Of a DNA stretch of 64,000 nt, positions 43,501-51,818 are shown in pieces. The DNA comes from Thermopolyspora sp040678635. Lineage in GTDB: Bacteria; Actinomycetota; Actinomycetes; Streptosporangiales; Streptosporangiaceae. The stretch lies in contig NZ_JBFATZ010000002.1 in assembly GCF_040678635.1 (NCBI RefSeq), positions 124,001 through 188,000 of the forward strand. Direction: 5' to 3'. Numbering within the stretch: the stretch's first letter is position 1; each line of letters begins with the position of its first letter. Under the pieces are notes generated by a model. That model was not told the origin of the DNA and did no database searches. It saw only the letters and a list, made by a program, of their open reading frames with translations. The position numbers were made by a program, and so were the translations under genes.

Positions 43501-44765
43501 GGATCCGGGTGCTGTTCCCGGACTCCCACCTGGGCAATCCGCCGGTCAAGGTGACCGTCCGCACCGACACCCACGCCGTGCAGGCGTGGGTCGGCGGCGA
43601 CGGGTGGATCACGTTCCCCGAGACGCGGGCGCGCAAGCTCCGGATCGAGTTCGCCGCCGCCGCGTCCCGCGCCGTCGAGGTCGCCGAGATCACCATTCCC
43701 GGCGTGGACCCGGTGCGGTCCCTGACCGGCTTCCCGGTCCGCCTGCCGTGCGGGTTCGGGCCGACGCTCGTCGTCGACGGGCACGCGGTGCAGACCCGGA
43801 TCACCGGCGGCAGGCTCGACGACGTGCTCAACGGCCGCCCGCTCGCCTACGCCGCCTGCGGTCCCGTACGGCTCGCCGCCGGCCCGGCCCGGGTGACCGT
43901 CGCCCCCACCGACCCGTTCCGCGTCAAGTCGGTGGTGCTGCGGCGGGACGACGCGACGACGACGGCGGCGAGCGCGCGGGCGGTCCCGGCGTCCGTCGAA
44001 TCCTGGGCCCCCGAGGAGCGGCGGCTCCACGTGTCGGCCACCGCGCGCTCGTACCTGGTCGTCAACGAGAACTTCAACGTCGGCTGGGAGGCCCGCCTGG
44101 GCGGGACGCGGCTCACCCCGGTGCGGCTGGACGGGTGGCGGCAGGCGTGGATGCTGCCCGCCGGGGCCTCCGGGACCGTCGTGCTGCGGTACGCGCCCGA
44201 CCCCTCCTACCGGACCGCGCTGCTCGGCGGGTTCGGGCTCGCCCTCGCCGTCGTCGTGCTCGTCCTCGTGCCGTCGCGGCTGCGGCGCGGCCTCCGCCGG
44301 GTGCACGCGGCGTGGGTGCGCGCCCGGTGGGTGTGGCCCGCCGCGCCGCTGCTCGGGCTGTGGATCGGCGGAGCGGCCGGGGCGGCGATCACCACCGGCG
44401 CCGCGGTCGTCTTCCTGTGGCTGCGGCGCGTGGCCACCGCCCAGCACGCGCCGGACGACAGCCGGCTGCACCGCGCCGCCCGCGCGCTGCTGTCGGAGTG
44501 GACGCCCGCGGTGCTGCTCGGCCTCGCCGGGCTCGCGGCGGCGATCGGCGCCGCCGTCGGCGCGGCGGACGGCGCTGTGGCCGATCTGGCGGCCGATCTG
44601 GCGGCCGACGCGGTGCCGCAGGTGCTGTGCCTGCTGGTGGTGGCGCGGCTGGTCGTCGCCGTGGCCGCCGACCGGCCCTCGCCGTCCGCGCCGCGCGTCG
44701 CGGACCGGGCCGAGTCGGCGGGCTCGGGCGTGTCGTCGGACGCCCTCGCCGAGGCGGCGCGGTGA
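40533..44765 (+). CDS. AftD-like arabinofuranosyltransferase, GT-C membrane protein with discoidin-type domains
   Basis: A 1410-residue protein matching mycobacterial AftD (Rv0236c, about 1400 residues), which adds alpha-1,3-arabinofuranose branches from decaprenyl-phospho-arabinose. The N-terminal 400 or so residues are polytopic and contain the early loop SETKVDMAVNPLGFLGRAAHLWDD (read in parts), with acidic residues expected of GT-C catalysis. The long outside part holds two F5/8-type C (discoidin-like) carbohydrate-binding modules, around YAAFDGDPRTSWRSDGWNG (about 735-755) and AAMDGDPRTIWYALPHDRR (about 955-975). Further helices follow at the C-terminus. The GTG start at 40533 has a weak site. 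The next gene overlaps its stop by GTGA. UbiA, DprE1 and DprE2 homologues 6-9 kb downstream would supply the arabinose donor. The acceptor polymer in this organism is unknown. Confidence 0.88.
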   Translation: MTFATIAPSLAAWFRPLAAGRTGEDRPGDLRHRLRLLAGCLLLGAIAFHTAPGNVISETKVDMAVNPLGFLGRAAHLWDDAYFGHLQNQAYGYLFPMGPFYAVLRGLDMPPWTIQRLWMTLVLCAAFLGVERLARALRIGSPNCRILAGLGYALAPHALALIGVNSSEFQPSAVLPWVLLPLVYGTREAISPRRAAALSAVAFLFAGGINAAAELAVLVVPGLYLLTRSRGRRTWALLAWWLACVAAVSMWWLVPLLLLGRYIFSFLPFIETADATTSVTSLFNALRGTSGWLSFLPVDGRAWLPAAYEQATRPWLIAVTAAVAALGVAGLVRRGTPERTFLTVSALVGVVIVTAGHADALAFPWAEQVRAAFDGPLAPFRNLHKFDALIRLPLALGLAALPMARPSGVRLRVAALSAGVAVLSAVPVATAGVTPPGSFADLPSYWRDAANWLNRETGQGMVLAIPGSKRGEYQWGRPLDEPMQMLLTVRWANHSNVPWGSAGLARLLQTIDERFGNGIGSEGLTLTLRRIGVKYLLVRNDLARDTIGTAWPARVHQALDDSTGLRRVAEFGPLVGDASSGIASGWFDQPYRALEVYEVPDPAPLASVVPADPTVRATGAPEGVLAMAENGLLDGDAPVLLGDEPGASAIPDADTVVTDTLRRRHLVFGDVRRSTSGTLTDEESEREKVTDLLDPAWAGFAATARHLGVAGIAASSSDAGVTASAARRDPGRQPYAAFDGDPRTSWRSDGWNGALGEWLEVRFTAPLRVPRIMVAFEQGVIGPPVAEVAVETDAGTRRAAVRPTADPQPVELPDGPTRRLRIRVTKLAHEPGNAFGDRVGITEVTIPGVRPGRTIDVPGPSGSSPGAVVLTEQGSAPACMRGSAAWTCSQTLEILGEDGYGFDRMFEAARDETRTVTGRAVLTDPGFAAELTTLPKVYPQVTASSTATDHPAVLGRAAMDGDPRTIWYALPHDRRPALDVDLGRKQRISGIRVLFPDSHLGNPPVKVTVRTDTHAVQAWVGGDGWITFPETRARKLRIEFAAAASRAVEVAEITIPGVDPVRSLTGFPVRLPCGFGPTLVVDGHAVQTRITGGRLDDVLNGRPLAYAACGPVRLAAGPARVTVAPTDPFRVKSVVLRRDDATTTAASARAVPASVESWAPEERRLHVSATARSYLVVNENFNVGWEARLGGTRLTPVRLDGWRQAWMLPAGASGTVVLRYAPDPSYRTALLGGFGLALAVVVLVLVPSRLRRGLRRVHAAWVRARWVWPAAPLLGLWIGGAAGAAITTGAAVVFLWLRRVATAQHAPDDSRLHRAARALLSEWTPAVLLGLAGLAAAIGAAVGAADGAVADLAADLAADAVPQVLCLLVVARLVVAVAADRPSPSAPRVADRAESAGSGVSSDALAEAAR

Positions 44766-45760
44766 CGCGGACGGCGCGGACGGGGCTGCTGGTCGCGGTG
44801 GCGTTCCTGGTCACCATGGCCGTGCTGCTGCGGTCCTACGTGTACGGAAACGCGCTGATCCTGCCGCTTGAGCAGCGGCGCACCCAGCATCTGGTCGCGT
44901 CCGCCGCGAGCTACCTGGACACCGCGACGCTGCGGGTGCGCGACCGCGTGCCGGTGACGGCCACGATCAGCCTGTACGGCGACGCGGCGGCGGGCGACGA
45001 GCGCACGGCCGTGTGGGTGGAGTTCGCCACCCTGGAGACGGCGTTCGGGCAGCGCATCGACTATCACGAGCGGCGGACGGCCTTCGACCGGCGTACCGGG
45101 ATGATCGTTGACTGCTGCGAGCCGTACGTGGACGACGATCCGCGCGCCCGGCAGAGCGGCCTGGCCTTCCGGCTGCCGTTCGCCGCCGAGCCGCGCGAGT
45201 ACCCGATCTACGATCCGGTGCTGCGCCGCCAGGTGCCGCTGCGGTTCGAGGGCGAGGAGACCATCGAGGGCCTGCCGGTCTACCGCTACTCCTACGCGGC
45301 CGGCCCGGCGAAGGCGGAGGACCTGCCCGACGTGTTCACCCCCGAGGCGCTCGGCCTGCCGCACGCCAAGGGCACCCCCGCCTTCGTGGACGTGTCCCGA
45401 TATATCCGGATTAAGCGGACGTTGTGGGTGGAGCCGGAGAGCGGCCTGCCGGTGCGGGTGCGCGAGCAGCGCACCGACACCCTGCGCACCGCCGACCAGG
45501 TGGACCGCCTGGTCGCCCTCCGGGCCGACCTCGTCACCGACCCGCTCGACGAACAGATCCAGGTGGCCGAGGCGCGCGGCTTTCGCACCTGGGTCATCCT
45601 CGTCCGGGACGTGCTGCCGGTGGTGTGCCTGGCCCTGGCGCTGCTCGTCGCCGCGTTCGCCTGGTGGGCGGAACGGCGGACGCGGCGCCGGACGCGCTCG
45701 TCAGCGGCGGCGCAGGACCAGCAGCAGGTTCCAGGTCACGATCTCGCGCAGGCCGGGTAG
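44762..45760 (+). CDS. DUF3068 membrane protein, copy 1 (Rv0227c-like)
   Basis: A 332-residue protein with an N-terminal membrane helix (TGLLVAVAFLVTMAVLLRS), a large extracytoplasmic domain and a C-terminal helix (VLPVVCLALALLVAAFAWW), the DUF3068 layout. Landmarks are RTGMIVDCCEPYVDD, with the adjacent cysteines, and LWVEPESGLPVRVREQ. GTG 44762 overlaps the aftD stop in GTGA, so the two are translationally coupled. Its last 60 bases overlap the convergent methyltransferase gene. A second DUF3068 gene lies at 49803. The role is not established; the family is tied to actinobacterial envelope loci. Confidence 0.85.
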   Translation: MTRTARTGLLVAVAFLVTMAVLLRSYVYGNALILPLEQRRTQHLVASAASYLDTATLRVRDRVPVTATISLYGDAAAGDERTAVWVEFATLETAFGQRIDYHERRTAFDRRTGMIVDCCEPYVDDDPRARQSGLAFRLPFAAEPREYPIYDPVLRRQVPLRFEGEETIEGLPVYRYSYAAGPAKAEDLPDVFTPEALGLPHAKGTPAFVDVSRYIRIKRTLWVEPESGLPVRVREQRTDTLRTADQVDRLVALRADLVTDPLDEQIQVAEARGFRTWVILVRDVLPVVCLALALLVAAFAWWAERRTRRRTRSSAAAQDQQQVPGHDLAQAG

Positions 45761-46450
45761 GTGGACCACCGCCGTCGCCCAGCGCGGGTGGTAGCGGGGC
45801 CGGGCGTCGATCAGCTCGGTCCCGGCGCTGCGGCGCGCCCAGCGCAGCGCGGCGGCGACCGACACCGGGTAGAGGCTCTCGCCGTACACGTTCTTGGGGC
45901 GGCGGCCGTACCGGCGCGTGTAGCGGGCGGCGGCCCGATGGCCGCCCAGGTAGTGCCAGGGCGAGGTCTCGTGCCCGCCCCACGGCGACAGCCAGTTCGT
46001 GAACGACAGGTAGACGATCCCGCCCGGGCGGGTGACGCGGACCATCTCCTCGGCCATGCGCCACGGGTCGGGCACGTGTTCCAGCACGTTGGAGGAGAAG
46101 CAGACGTCCACGGCGGCGTCGCGCAGCGGCAGTTCGAGCGCGCTGCCGAGCACCGCGCCCTCGGGGGCCGCGCCGTCGCGCGCCATCATCTCCCCGGCGT
46201 CGCAGTCCACGCAGATCGTCCGCGCGCCGCGCTCCCGCAGCACGTCGGTGAAGTAGCCGGGGCCGCCGCCGACGTCGCACACGAGCGCGCCGGGCAGATC
46301 CGCGTACGTGGCGAGCTGGGCGACGGTGTCGCGGGCGAGCAGGCCGTAGAAGAAGTCCGGGTCGGTCTGCTCCTTGCGGAAGGCCGACAGCAGGCGGACC
46401 GAGCGGCCGAGGGTGGCGCGGAACGGCCCGGTCGCGTCGGGGATCTGCAC
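45701..46450 (-). CDS. Class I SAM-dependent methyltransferase (Rv0224c-like)
   Basis: A 249-residue methyltransferase. The SAM-binding motif I is ALVCDVGGGPGYFTDVLRERG, followed by TICVDCDAGEM, the post-motif FSSNVLEHVPDPWRMAEEMV and RVTRPGGIVYLSFTNW. The segment SPWGGHETSPWHYLGGHRAA and the run of arginines near YTRRYGRRPKNVYGE are shared with the Rv0224c-type envelope methyltransferases. GTG 46450 is preceded by AGGAG. It runs against the DUF3068 gene with a 60-bp tail overlap and is divergent from the 46593 gene. It probably methylates a sugar or lipid in the envelope pathway; the substrate is unknown. Confidence 0.87.
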   Translation of the reverse strand: MQIPDATGPFRATLGRSVRLLSAFRKEQTDPDFFYGLLARDTVAQLATYADLPGALVCDVGGGPGYFTDVLRERGARTICVDCDAGEMMARDGAAPEGAVLGSALELPLRDAAVDVCFSSNVLEHVPDPWRMAEEMVRVTRPGGIVYLSFTNWLSPWGGHETSPWHYLGGHRAAARYTRRYGRRPKNVYGESLYPVSVAAALRWARRSAGTELIDARPRYHPRWATAVVHLPGLREIVTWNLLLVLRRR

Positions 46451-46592
46451 GGCTGCTCCTGTTCGCGTGCCAGGCCCGGAGGAGGGCGTGCGCGGGGCGT
46501 GCAGGGGAGCGTAACACCCTTGTTGCGCCTGTTTCGCGGCGCTCCTATCGTTTCGTTACTCATGGGTAGCACACCCGGGAGAGGAGGGACCG

Positions 46593-48527
46593 GTGGCCGC
46601 CACCGCCGAGCTCGGCCAGCCTGATCGCACCGCCTCCCCGCGCCGCCTCATCAGGCGTCCGAACCCGGTGCTGCTCGCCGGGCTCGCGCTGATCGCCGCC
46701 TCGCTCGGGCTGCGGCTGCCGATCCTCAGCGCCGCGTACTTCGTCGAGGACGACCTGCTGTTCGTCGGCGACGCGTACGAGCACGAGCTCACCTTCGACT
46801 TCCTCTTCCGCATCCACAAGGGCCACCTGATGCCCGGCGCGCTGACGCTGACCTGGGTGGAGTCCAGGATCGCGGCCTACCACTGGCCGCTGGTCGCCGG
46901 CGTCACGCTCGCGACGCAGGCGCTGGCGGCGGTGCTCCTGCTGCGCCTGCTGCGGTCGCTGTTCGGGGACCGGTGGGTCATCCTGATCCCGCTCGCGGTG
47001 TACGCGTTCACGCCGCTCACCCTCCCGCCGTTCAGCTGGTGGTCGGCGGCGCTCAACGGCGTCCCGCTGCAGCTCGCCCTGGCCGGGGCGCTTGCGGCCC
47101 AGGTCCGGTACGCCAGGGGCGAGGCAACCGGGCGCGCGGGGATCTGGTGGGCCGTGTTCGGGATGGCGTTCAGCACCAAGGGAGTGTTCATCCCGTTCGT
47201 ACTGTTCGCGGTGACGACGGCGTTCCTGCGGCCCGAGTGGCGGCGCATCGGGTGGGTCCGCGCGATGCTGGCGGAGGCCCGCGGGCACCCGCGGCTCTGG
47301 GGCGGCCACGCGCTGCTGATCGCCGGGTACGCGGCGCTGTACCTGTTCCGGCTGCCCTCCGCCCAGGGGGAGGGCGCCTCGGTGCCCAGGCCGGACGTGA
47401 GCGCGGAACTGGTCGGCGGGCTGCTGGGCCGTACGTTCCCCGCCGGGATCGTGGGCGGGCCGCTGCGGTGGGCCGCCGGGCCGCCCACCGGGGGCATGTC
47501 CGACCCGCCCGCGGCGCTGGTGGCGGGCGCGTGGGCGGCGCTCGCGGCGCTGGTGCTCGCGACGCTGTGGTGGCGTCGGCGGGCGGCGCGGGCCTGGCTG
47601 ATCGTCGCGCTCTACCTGGTGTTCGCCGACGCCGCGCCCACGGTGGTCGCGCGGGGGGCCAGCTTCGGGACGCTGGGCGCCGAGGCGCGGTACGTGGCCG
47701 ACGCGGCGGTGGTGTTCGCGGTGTGCCTGGCGCTCGCCCTAACCGGGCTGCGAGACGAGGCCGAGCCGTACCGCCGGACCCCGCCGCGAGCGCCCCTGCG
47801 CGCGGGGGCGGCCGTGCTGGCGATCGGTGCCTTCCTGACCATGTCGGTGGTGTCGGCCGAGGGGTTCCGCGACACGCTGCAGGGGGATCGCCAACGGTCC
47901 TACCTCGACGCCGTACGCCGGTCGCTCGCCGCCGCGCCCGCCGACACCGTGATCTTCTCGCGGGCGGTGCCGGACTGGCTGGTGCTGCCGTGGAACGGCG
48001 AGCGGCGGCTCAGCCACCGGGTGCTCGCCCCGCTCGCCGACCCGGCGCTGCGGGCCCGGATGCGGGTGCCGCCGCCGTCGGAGGCGGCGAAGGTGTTCGA
48101 CGACGCGGGGCGGCTCGTCCCCGCCGCCGTGGACGCCGGGTTCGCCCGGGTGCCCCCGCCGGGGGAGTGGTGCCTCTCCACGATCGACGGGGCCGTCTAC
48201 TGGCCCGAGCCGCGGTTCGTCGCCCGTCCCGACATGGTGGCCGGGCTCGCCTACTCCGCCGCCCGGGCCACGTCGGTCACGTTCGAGGTGGCCGGTCGGG
48301 TCCAGCAGGTCGAGCTCAGGCCGACGCGGGACGGGCTGGTGCACTTCCCGATCCCGGCGACGGGCAAGGGCCTGCTCATGCGCGTCGACGACCCCTCGGC
48401 GGGCGTGTGCCTCAGGGGGTTCGCGTACGGGGCGGCGATTCCGCAGCCGCCGCCGCAGGCCGGGCGGGAGCCCGGCGGGCCGGACGGGCGAGGCGGCGAG
48501 CCGGCTCCTCGACGTACCGATGGGTGA
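46593..48527 (+). CDS. Polytopic membrane protein, GT-C glycosyltransferase-like
   Basis: A 644-residue protein with about ten helices. The first helix is LLAGLALIAASLGLRLPIL, and the loop after it, SAAYFVEDDLLFVGDAYEH, holds the paired Asp residues (ED-D) typical of GT-C catalytic sites. Later segments include FGMAFSTKGVFIPFVLFAV and an extracytoplasmic C-terminal domain from about residue 430 (VPPPGEWCLSTIDGAVYWPE). GTG 46593 follows GGAGGGA. Its last 116 bases overlap the convergent acyltransferase gene. A polyprenyl-phosphate sugar transferase role is inferred from fold class and neighbourhood only. Confidence 0.75.
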   Translation: MAATAELGQPDRTASPRRLIRRPNPVLLAGLALIAASLGLRLPILSAAYFVEDDLLFVGDAYEHELTFDFLFRIHKGHLMPGALTLTWVESRIAAYHWPLVAGVTLATQALAAVLLLRLLRSLFGDRWVILIPLAVYAFTPLTLPPFSWWSAALNGVPLQLALAGALAAQVRYARGEATGRAGIWWAVFGMAFSTKGVFIPFVLFAVTTAFLRPEWRRIGWVRAMLAEARGHPRLWGGHALLIAGYAALYLFRLPSAQGEGASVPRPDVSAELVGGLLGRTFPAGIVGGPLRWAAGPPTGGMSDPPAALVAGAWAALAALVLATLWWRRRAARAWLIVALYLVFADAAPTVVARGASFGTLGAEARYVADAAVVFAVCLALALTGLRDEAEPYRRTPPRAPLRAGAAVLAIGAFLTMSVVSAEGFRDTLQGDRQRSYLDAVRRSLAAAPADTVIFSRAVPDWLVLPWNGERRLSHRVLAPLADPALRARMRVPPPSEAAKVFDDAGRLVPAAVDAGFARVPPPGEWCLSTIDGAVYWPEPRFVARPDMVAGLAYSAARATSVTFEVAGRVQQVELRPTRDGLVHFPIPATGKGLLMRVDDPSAGVCLRGFAYGAAIPQPPPQAGREPGGPDGRGGEPAPRRTDG

Positions 48528-49683
48528 GTACGGCGAGCACGATCGTGATCGTGGCCACGGCCACGAGGTTGATCGGGAAGTTGCCGGTGAACGGGCGCTG
48601 TCCGGTGAACTGGTACCAGGCGTACAGGGCCACGAACTGCCACAGGAACACGCCGTAGGAGATCCGGCCGAGGAATCGCATCGCCCGGTTGCCGAGCAGC
48701 CGGCCCACCAGCGCGCCGGGGCGCGACAGCAGCGCGGCCGGGGCCAGCAGGCCGGCGGCCGTGATCGTGTAGAGGACCAGCTCGAACAGCCCCGCCCACA
48801 CCCCCTCCACGCCGGTGAACCGGGGCCCGGTCACCGGGGAGGCGGCGACCACGTACGCCAGCGCCGCGACCGACCACAGCGTGCCCGGCGAGGAGTTGAC
48901 CGAGCGGACCAGGCGGCGGGCCGGGTTCGCCGGGTCGGGGTCGGCGTGTGCCCACACGGTCACCACGGCGAGCGCCATGCCGAGGGCGAAGAAGACCAGG
49001 GAGCGCGGCAGCCAGCTGTTGAGGTTCGGCAGGTAGACGGGGTAGTGGCCGAGGATCGTCCACAGCGGCGAGACCGCCGCGAGCGCGGCCAGGCCGAGCA
49101 GCAGGCGCCTGGCGCGGCGTCCCGGATCGTCGCCGCCGCGCCGGGCGAACGCCGCCAGACCGGCGGCGAGCAGCGGAAGCAGCAGGTAGAACGCGGCCTC
49201 CACGCACAGGCTCCACATCTGCGCCAGGCCCTTGGGGCCGAGGCCGACCCACCACGGGTCCAGCTCGTACGTCTGGGCGAGGAACAGCAGTTGCAGCCAG
49301 GTGGCGGGGTCGCCGAGGTGCTCGCGCGACCACAGCGTCAGGGCGACCGCCACGACCAGCCAGTACGCGGGCAGGATGCGCAGCGCCCGCTTGATCAGGT
49401 AGCGGCGGGTGTCCGGGCGGGGCTCGCCGGTCAGCGCGGCCCTGGCGTACGGGCGGTAGAGCAGCAGCCCCGACAGCGCGAAGAAGATCGGCACGGCGAT
49501 GTCGCCGCGGGCGAGCAGCGAGCTGAAGAAGCCGTCCCGCAGGGCGGCGGCGGATTCGATGGCGACATGGAAGGTCAGCACGGCGAACGCGGCGATCGCC
49601 CGCACGCCGTCGAGCGCGTCGAGATGGCCCCCGTCGGGGAGGGGGCGAGAGCGCGCGGCTAATGTAGAACCTGTTTCGGTCAA
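48412..49683 (-). CDS. Acyltransferase 3 family membrane protein (Rv0228-like)
   Basis: A 423-residue integral membrane O-acyltransferase (OafA/YrhL type) that would acetylate or succinylate an envelope sugar. The family signature is DALDGVRAIAAFAVLTFHVA at residues 22-41, with the catalytic His in TFHV, then PIFFALSGLLLYRPY and RRYLIKRALRILPAYW. About ten helices and a basic C-terminal tail follow. TTG 49683 is used, with GAGGG nine bases upstream; no better start was seen. It overlaps the convergent gene by 116 bp. Size and place match Rv0228. Confidence 0.88.
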   Translation of the reverse strand: MTETGSTLAARSRPLPDGGHLDALDGVRAIAAFAVLTFHVAIESAAALRDGFFSSLLARGDIAVPIFFALSGLLLYRPYARAALTGEPRPDTRRYLIKRALRILPAYWLVVAVALTLWSREHLGDPATWLQLLFLAQTYELDPWWVGLGPKGLAQMWSLCVEAAFYLLLPLLAAGLAAFARRGGDDPGRRARRLLLGLAALAAVSPLWTILGHYPVYLPNLNSWLPRSLVFFALGMALAVVTVWAHADPDPANPARRLVRSVNSSPGTLWSVAALAYVVAASPVTGPRFTGVEGVWAGLFELVLYTITAAGLLAPAALLSRPGALVGRLLGNRAMRFLGRISYGVFLWQFVALYAWYQFTGQRPFTGNFPINLVAVATITIVLAVLTHRYVEEPARRLARPARRAPARPAAAAAESPPRTRTP

Positions 49684-49802
49684 TTTCCATGTCCCTCGTG
49701 ACGGCCGTCACTCTCCGTACTAACATATCCCGAAATGAAATCTTGTTTCAGGGTGCTCGAGACAGTTCGCCACCGCAAACCCCTACCCCTCCAGGAGGAG
49801 CG

Positions 49803-50741
49803 ATGGGCCGCGTCATCGGGTTCGTGCTCGTAGGAGCCGGGGCGTTCCTGATCGCCTTGGCCCCACTGCTGCGATTCCAGGTCGCCGACAGGTTGATCGC
49901 CGCGCCCGCGGACCAGTACAGCGTCACCACGCTCCGGGCGGACAACGCGCGATATTTCAACGTCGGGGACCTCAAGGTGCTCGACGGCACCCTGGACATC
50001 ACGGTCACCGTCAAGGGGGACGTGGAGCAGGCCAGCGGCGACCGGGTCGTCTGGGACCAGTTCACCGCGGTGAACGACGTCACCAACAACAAGCAGGGCA
50101 TCTCGATGTCGCAGTTCCGCAGCGCCTTCAACAAGTACACCGGGGAGGGGCTGAACTGCTGCGGGGTCAACGTCGACAAGGAGCCGGTGGCGCTGGACGG
50201 GCAGATCTTCCTGTTCCCGTTCAACGCCGAGAAGAAGACCTACAAGGTCTTCAACTCCGTCACGGCCAAGGCGTTCGACGCCCGCTTCGTCGGCGAGGAC
50301 GTCGTCGAGGGTCTGCCGGTGCACAAGTATGAGCAGGTCATCCCGCCCACCAAGACCCAGACGATCACCGCGCCCGCCTCGGTCGTCGGCGTCAAGGACA
50401 AGACCGGCGACGTGAAGGTGGACCGCTGGTACGACGGCAAGATCACCTTCTGGGTGGAGCCGACCAGCGGCGTCCCGGTCAAGCAGGAGCAGCAGCGGCA
50501 CGAGGTGCTCAAGACCCAGGACGGCGTCGAGCGCAAGCCCGCGCTGGTGGCCACGGCCACGTACACGCCCGAGGCGGTGGACGAGTGGGTGCGGACGGCG
50601 ACCAACGCCAGGAACCAGATCACCCTGCTGAAGACCACCATTCCGCTCGTGCTGCTCGTCGTCGGCGTGGTGCTGCTCGCCGCCGGGGTGCTGTTCGCGC
50701 TGCGGGGCGGGCGGTCGGCACGGCACGCAGCCGACTCGTGA
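49803..50741 (+). CDS. DUF3068 membrane protein, copy 2 (Rv0227c-like)
   Basis: A 312-residue protein with the same layout as the 44762 gene: N-terminal helix (IGFVLVGAGAFLIALAPLL), outside domain with LRADNARYFNVGDLKVLDG and GLNCCGVNVDKEPV (again adjacent cysteines), FWVEPTSGVPVKQEQQ, and a C-terminal helix (TIPLVLLVVGVVLLAAGVLF). ATG 49803 has GGAGGAG upstream. Its stop overlaps the next gene in GTGA, so it is coupled to the UbiA/DprE operon, which places DUF3068 directly with donor-lipid synthesis. Confidence 0.88.
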   Translation: MGRVIGFVLVGAGAFLIALAPLLRFQVADRLIAAPADQYSVTTLRADNARYFNVGDLKVLDGTLDITVTVKGDVEQASGDRVVWDQFTAVNDVTNNKQGISMSQFRSAFNKYTGEGLNCCGVNVDKEPVALDGQIFLFPFNAEKKTYKVFNSVTAKAFDARFVGEDVVEGLPVHKYEQVIPPTKTQTITAPASVVGVKDKTGDVKVDRWYDGKITFWVEPTSGVPVKQEQQRHEVLKTQDGVERKPALVATATYTPEAVDEWVRTATNARNQITLLKTTIPLVLLVVGVVLLAAGVLFALRGGRSARHAADS

Positions 50742-51742
50742 CGGCTCGCCGTACCGGCCTTCCGCAGTCGTCTGCCAGGGGTGAGACGACCGCGCCGGGT
50801 ACGGCGAGCACCGAGTCGGCGGGGGCGCCGACCGGCCTGGATCCCGTCGCATCGTCCGGGCGAGATGTGGCGACCGCGCCGGATACGGCGCGTCGGCCGC
50901 GCGGGCTGATCCGCGCGCTTCGCCCCCGGCAGTGGCTGAAGAACCTCCTGGTGTTCGCCGCGCCGGCCGCCGCCGGGGTGCTCACGACGCCGGACGGGCT
51001 GCGGGACACGCTGGTGGCCTTCGCCGCCTTCTGCCTGGCCGCGAGCGGCGGCTACCTGCTCAACGACGCGGCCGACGCCGAGGCGGATCGGGAGCACCCG
51101 CGCAAGCGGCTGCGTCCGATCGCGGCCGGGATCGTGCCGGTGCGCGCCGCGCGGGCGGTCGCGGTCGCGCTCATGGCCGCCGCTCCCGCGCTCGCCGCCG
51201 CGACGGGGGACTGGCGGCTGCCCGCGGTGGTCGCCGGATACCTGGCGCTCACCCTCGCGTACACGTACCTGCTCAAACACGAGGTGATCGTCGATCTGGT
51301 GGCCGTGGCGGGCTGCCACGTCATCCGCGCGTACGCCGGGGCGGTCGCGGTGGACGTGCCGGTGACGAGTTGGTTCCTCGTCGTCGTCTCGCTCGGATCC
51401 CTCCAGATTGTCGTCGGCAAGCGCGAGGCGGAGATCCGCGACCGGGGCTCGGGGGCGACGCGGGCGACCCTGGTGACGTACACGCCGAGCTATCTGGCCC
51501 ACGTCCGCGCCATGGCCTCCGGCGCGATGATCGTCACCTATTGCATGTGGGCGCTGCAGGTCCAGGGCGACGCCTTCTACGGCGTCAGCATCATCCCCTT
51601 CGTCCTGGTGGTCCTGCGGCACAACCTGCTGGTCGATCGCGGACTCGGCGAGGAGCCGGAGGAACTGGCCCTGCGCGACCGCCCCCTCCAGATCTACATG
51701 GCCCTCCTCGTCGCCCTGCTGGTGGCGGGGATCTACTTGTGA
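50738..51742 (+). CDS. ubiA: Decaprenyl-phosphate phosphoribosyltransferase, UbiA family (Rv3806c-like)
   Basis: A 334-residue membrane enzyme that would transfer phosphoribose from PRPP to decaprenyl phosphate, the first step to decaprenyl-phospho-arabinose. The first Asp-rich motif is GYLLNDAADAEADREHPRKR, the second conserved segment is IVVGKREAEIRDRG, and RPRQWLKNLLVFAAP near residue 60 is typical of this subgroup. Compared with Rv3806c (about 300 residues) there is an extra disordered N-terminus of about 50 residues. GTG 50738 overlaps the DUF3068 stop. dprE1 and dprE2 follow on the same strand, completing the epimerisation steps. Confidence 0.9.
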   Translation: MTARRTGLPQSSARGETTAPGTASTESAGAPTGLDPVASSGRDVATAPDTARRPRGLIRALRPRQWLKNLLVFAAPAAAGVLTTPDGLRDTLVAFAAFCLAASGGYLLNDAADAEADREHPRKRLRPIAAGIVPVRAARAVAVALMAAAPALAAATGDWRLPAVVAGYLALTLAYTYLLKHEVIVDLVAVAGCHVIRAYAGAVAVDVPVTSWFLVVVSLGSLQIVVGKREAEIRDRGSGATRATLVTYTPSYLAHVRAMASGAMIVTYCMWALQVQGDAFYGVSIIPFVLVVLRHNLLVDRGLGEEPEELALRDRPLQIYMALLVALLVAGIYL

Positions 51743-51818
51743 TCTTCGTTGGTGACCCGCACGGAGGGCTAGTCTCTCGGTGGCGCGAATGAGGGCACGA
51801 CGGCGGGAGGAGGACGGA

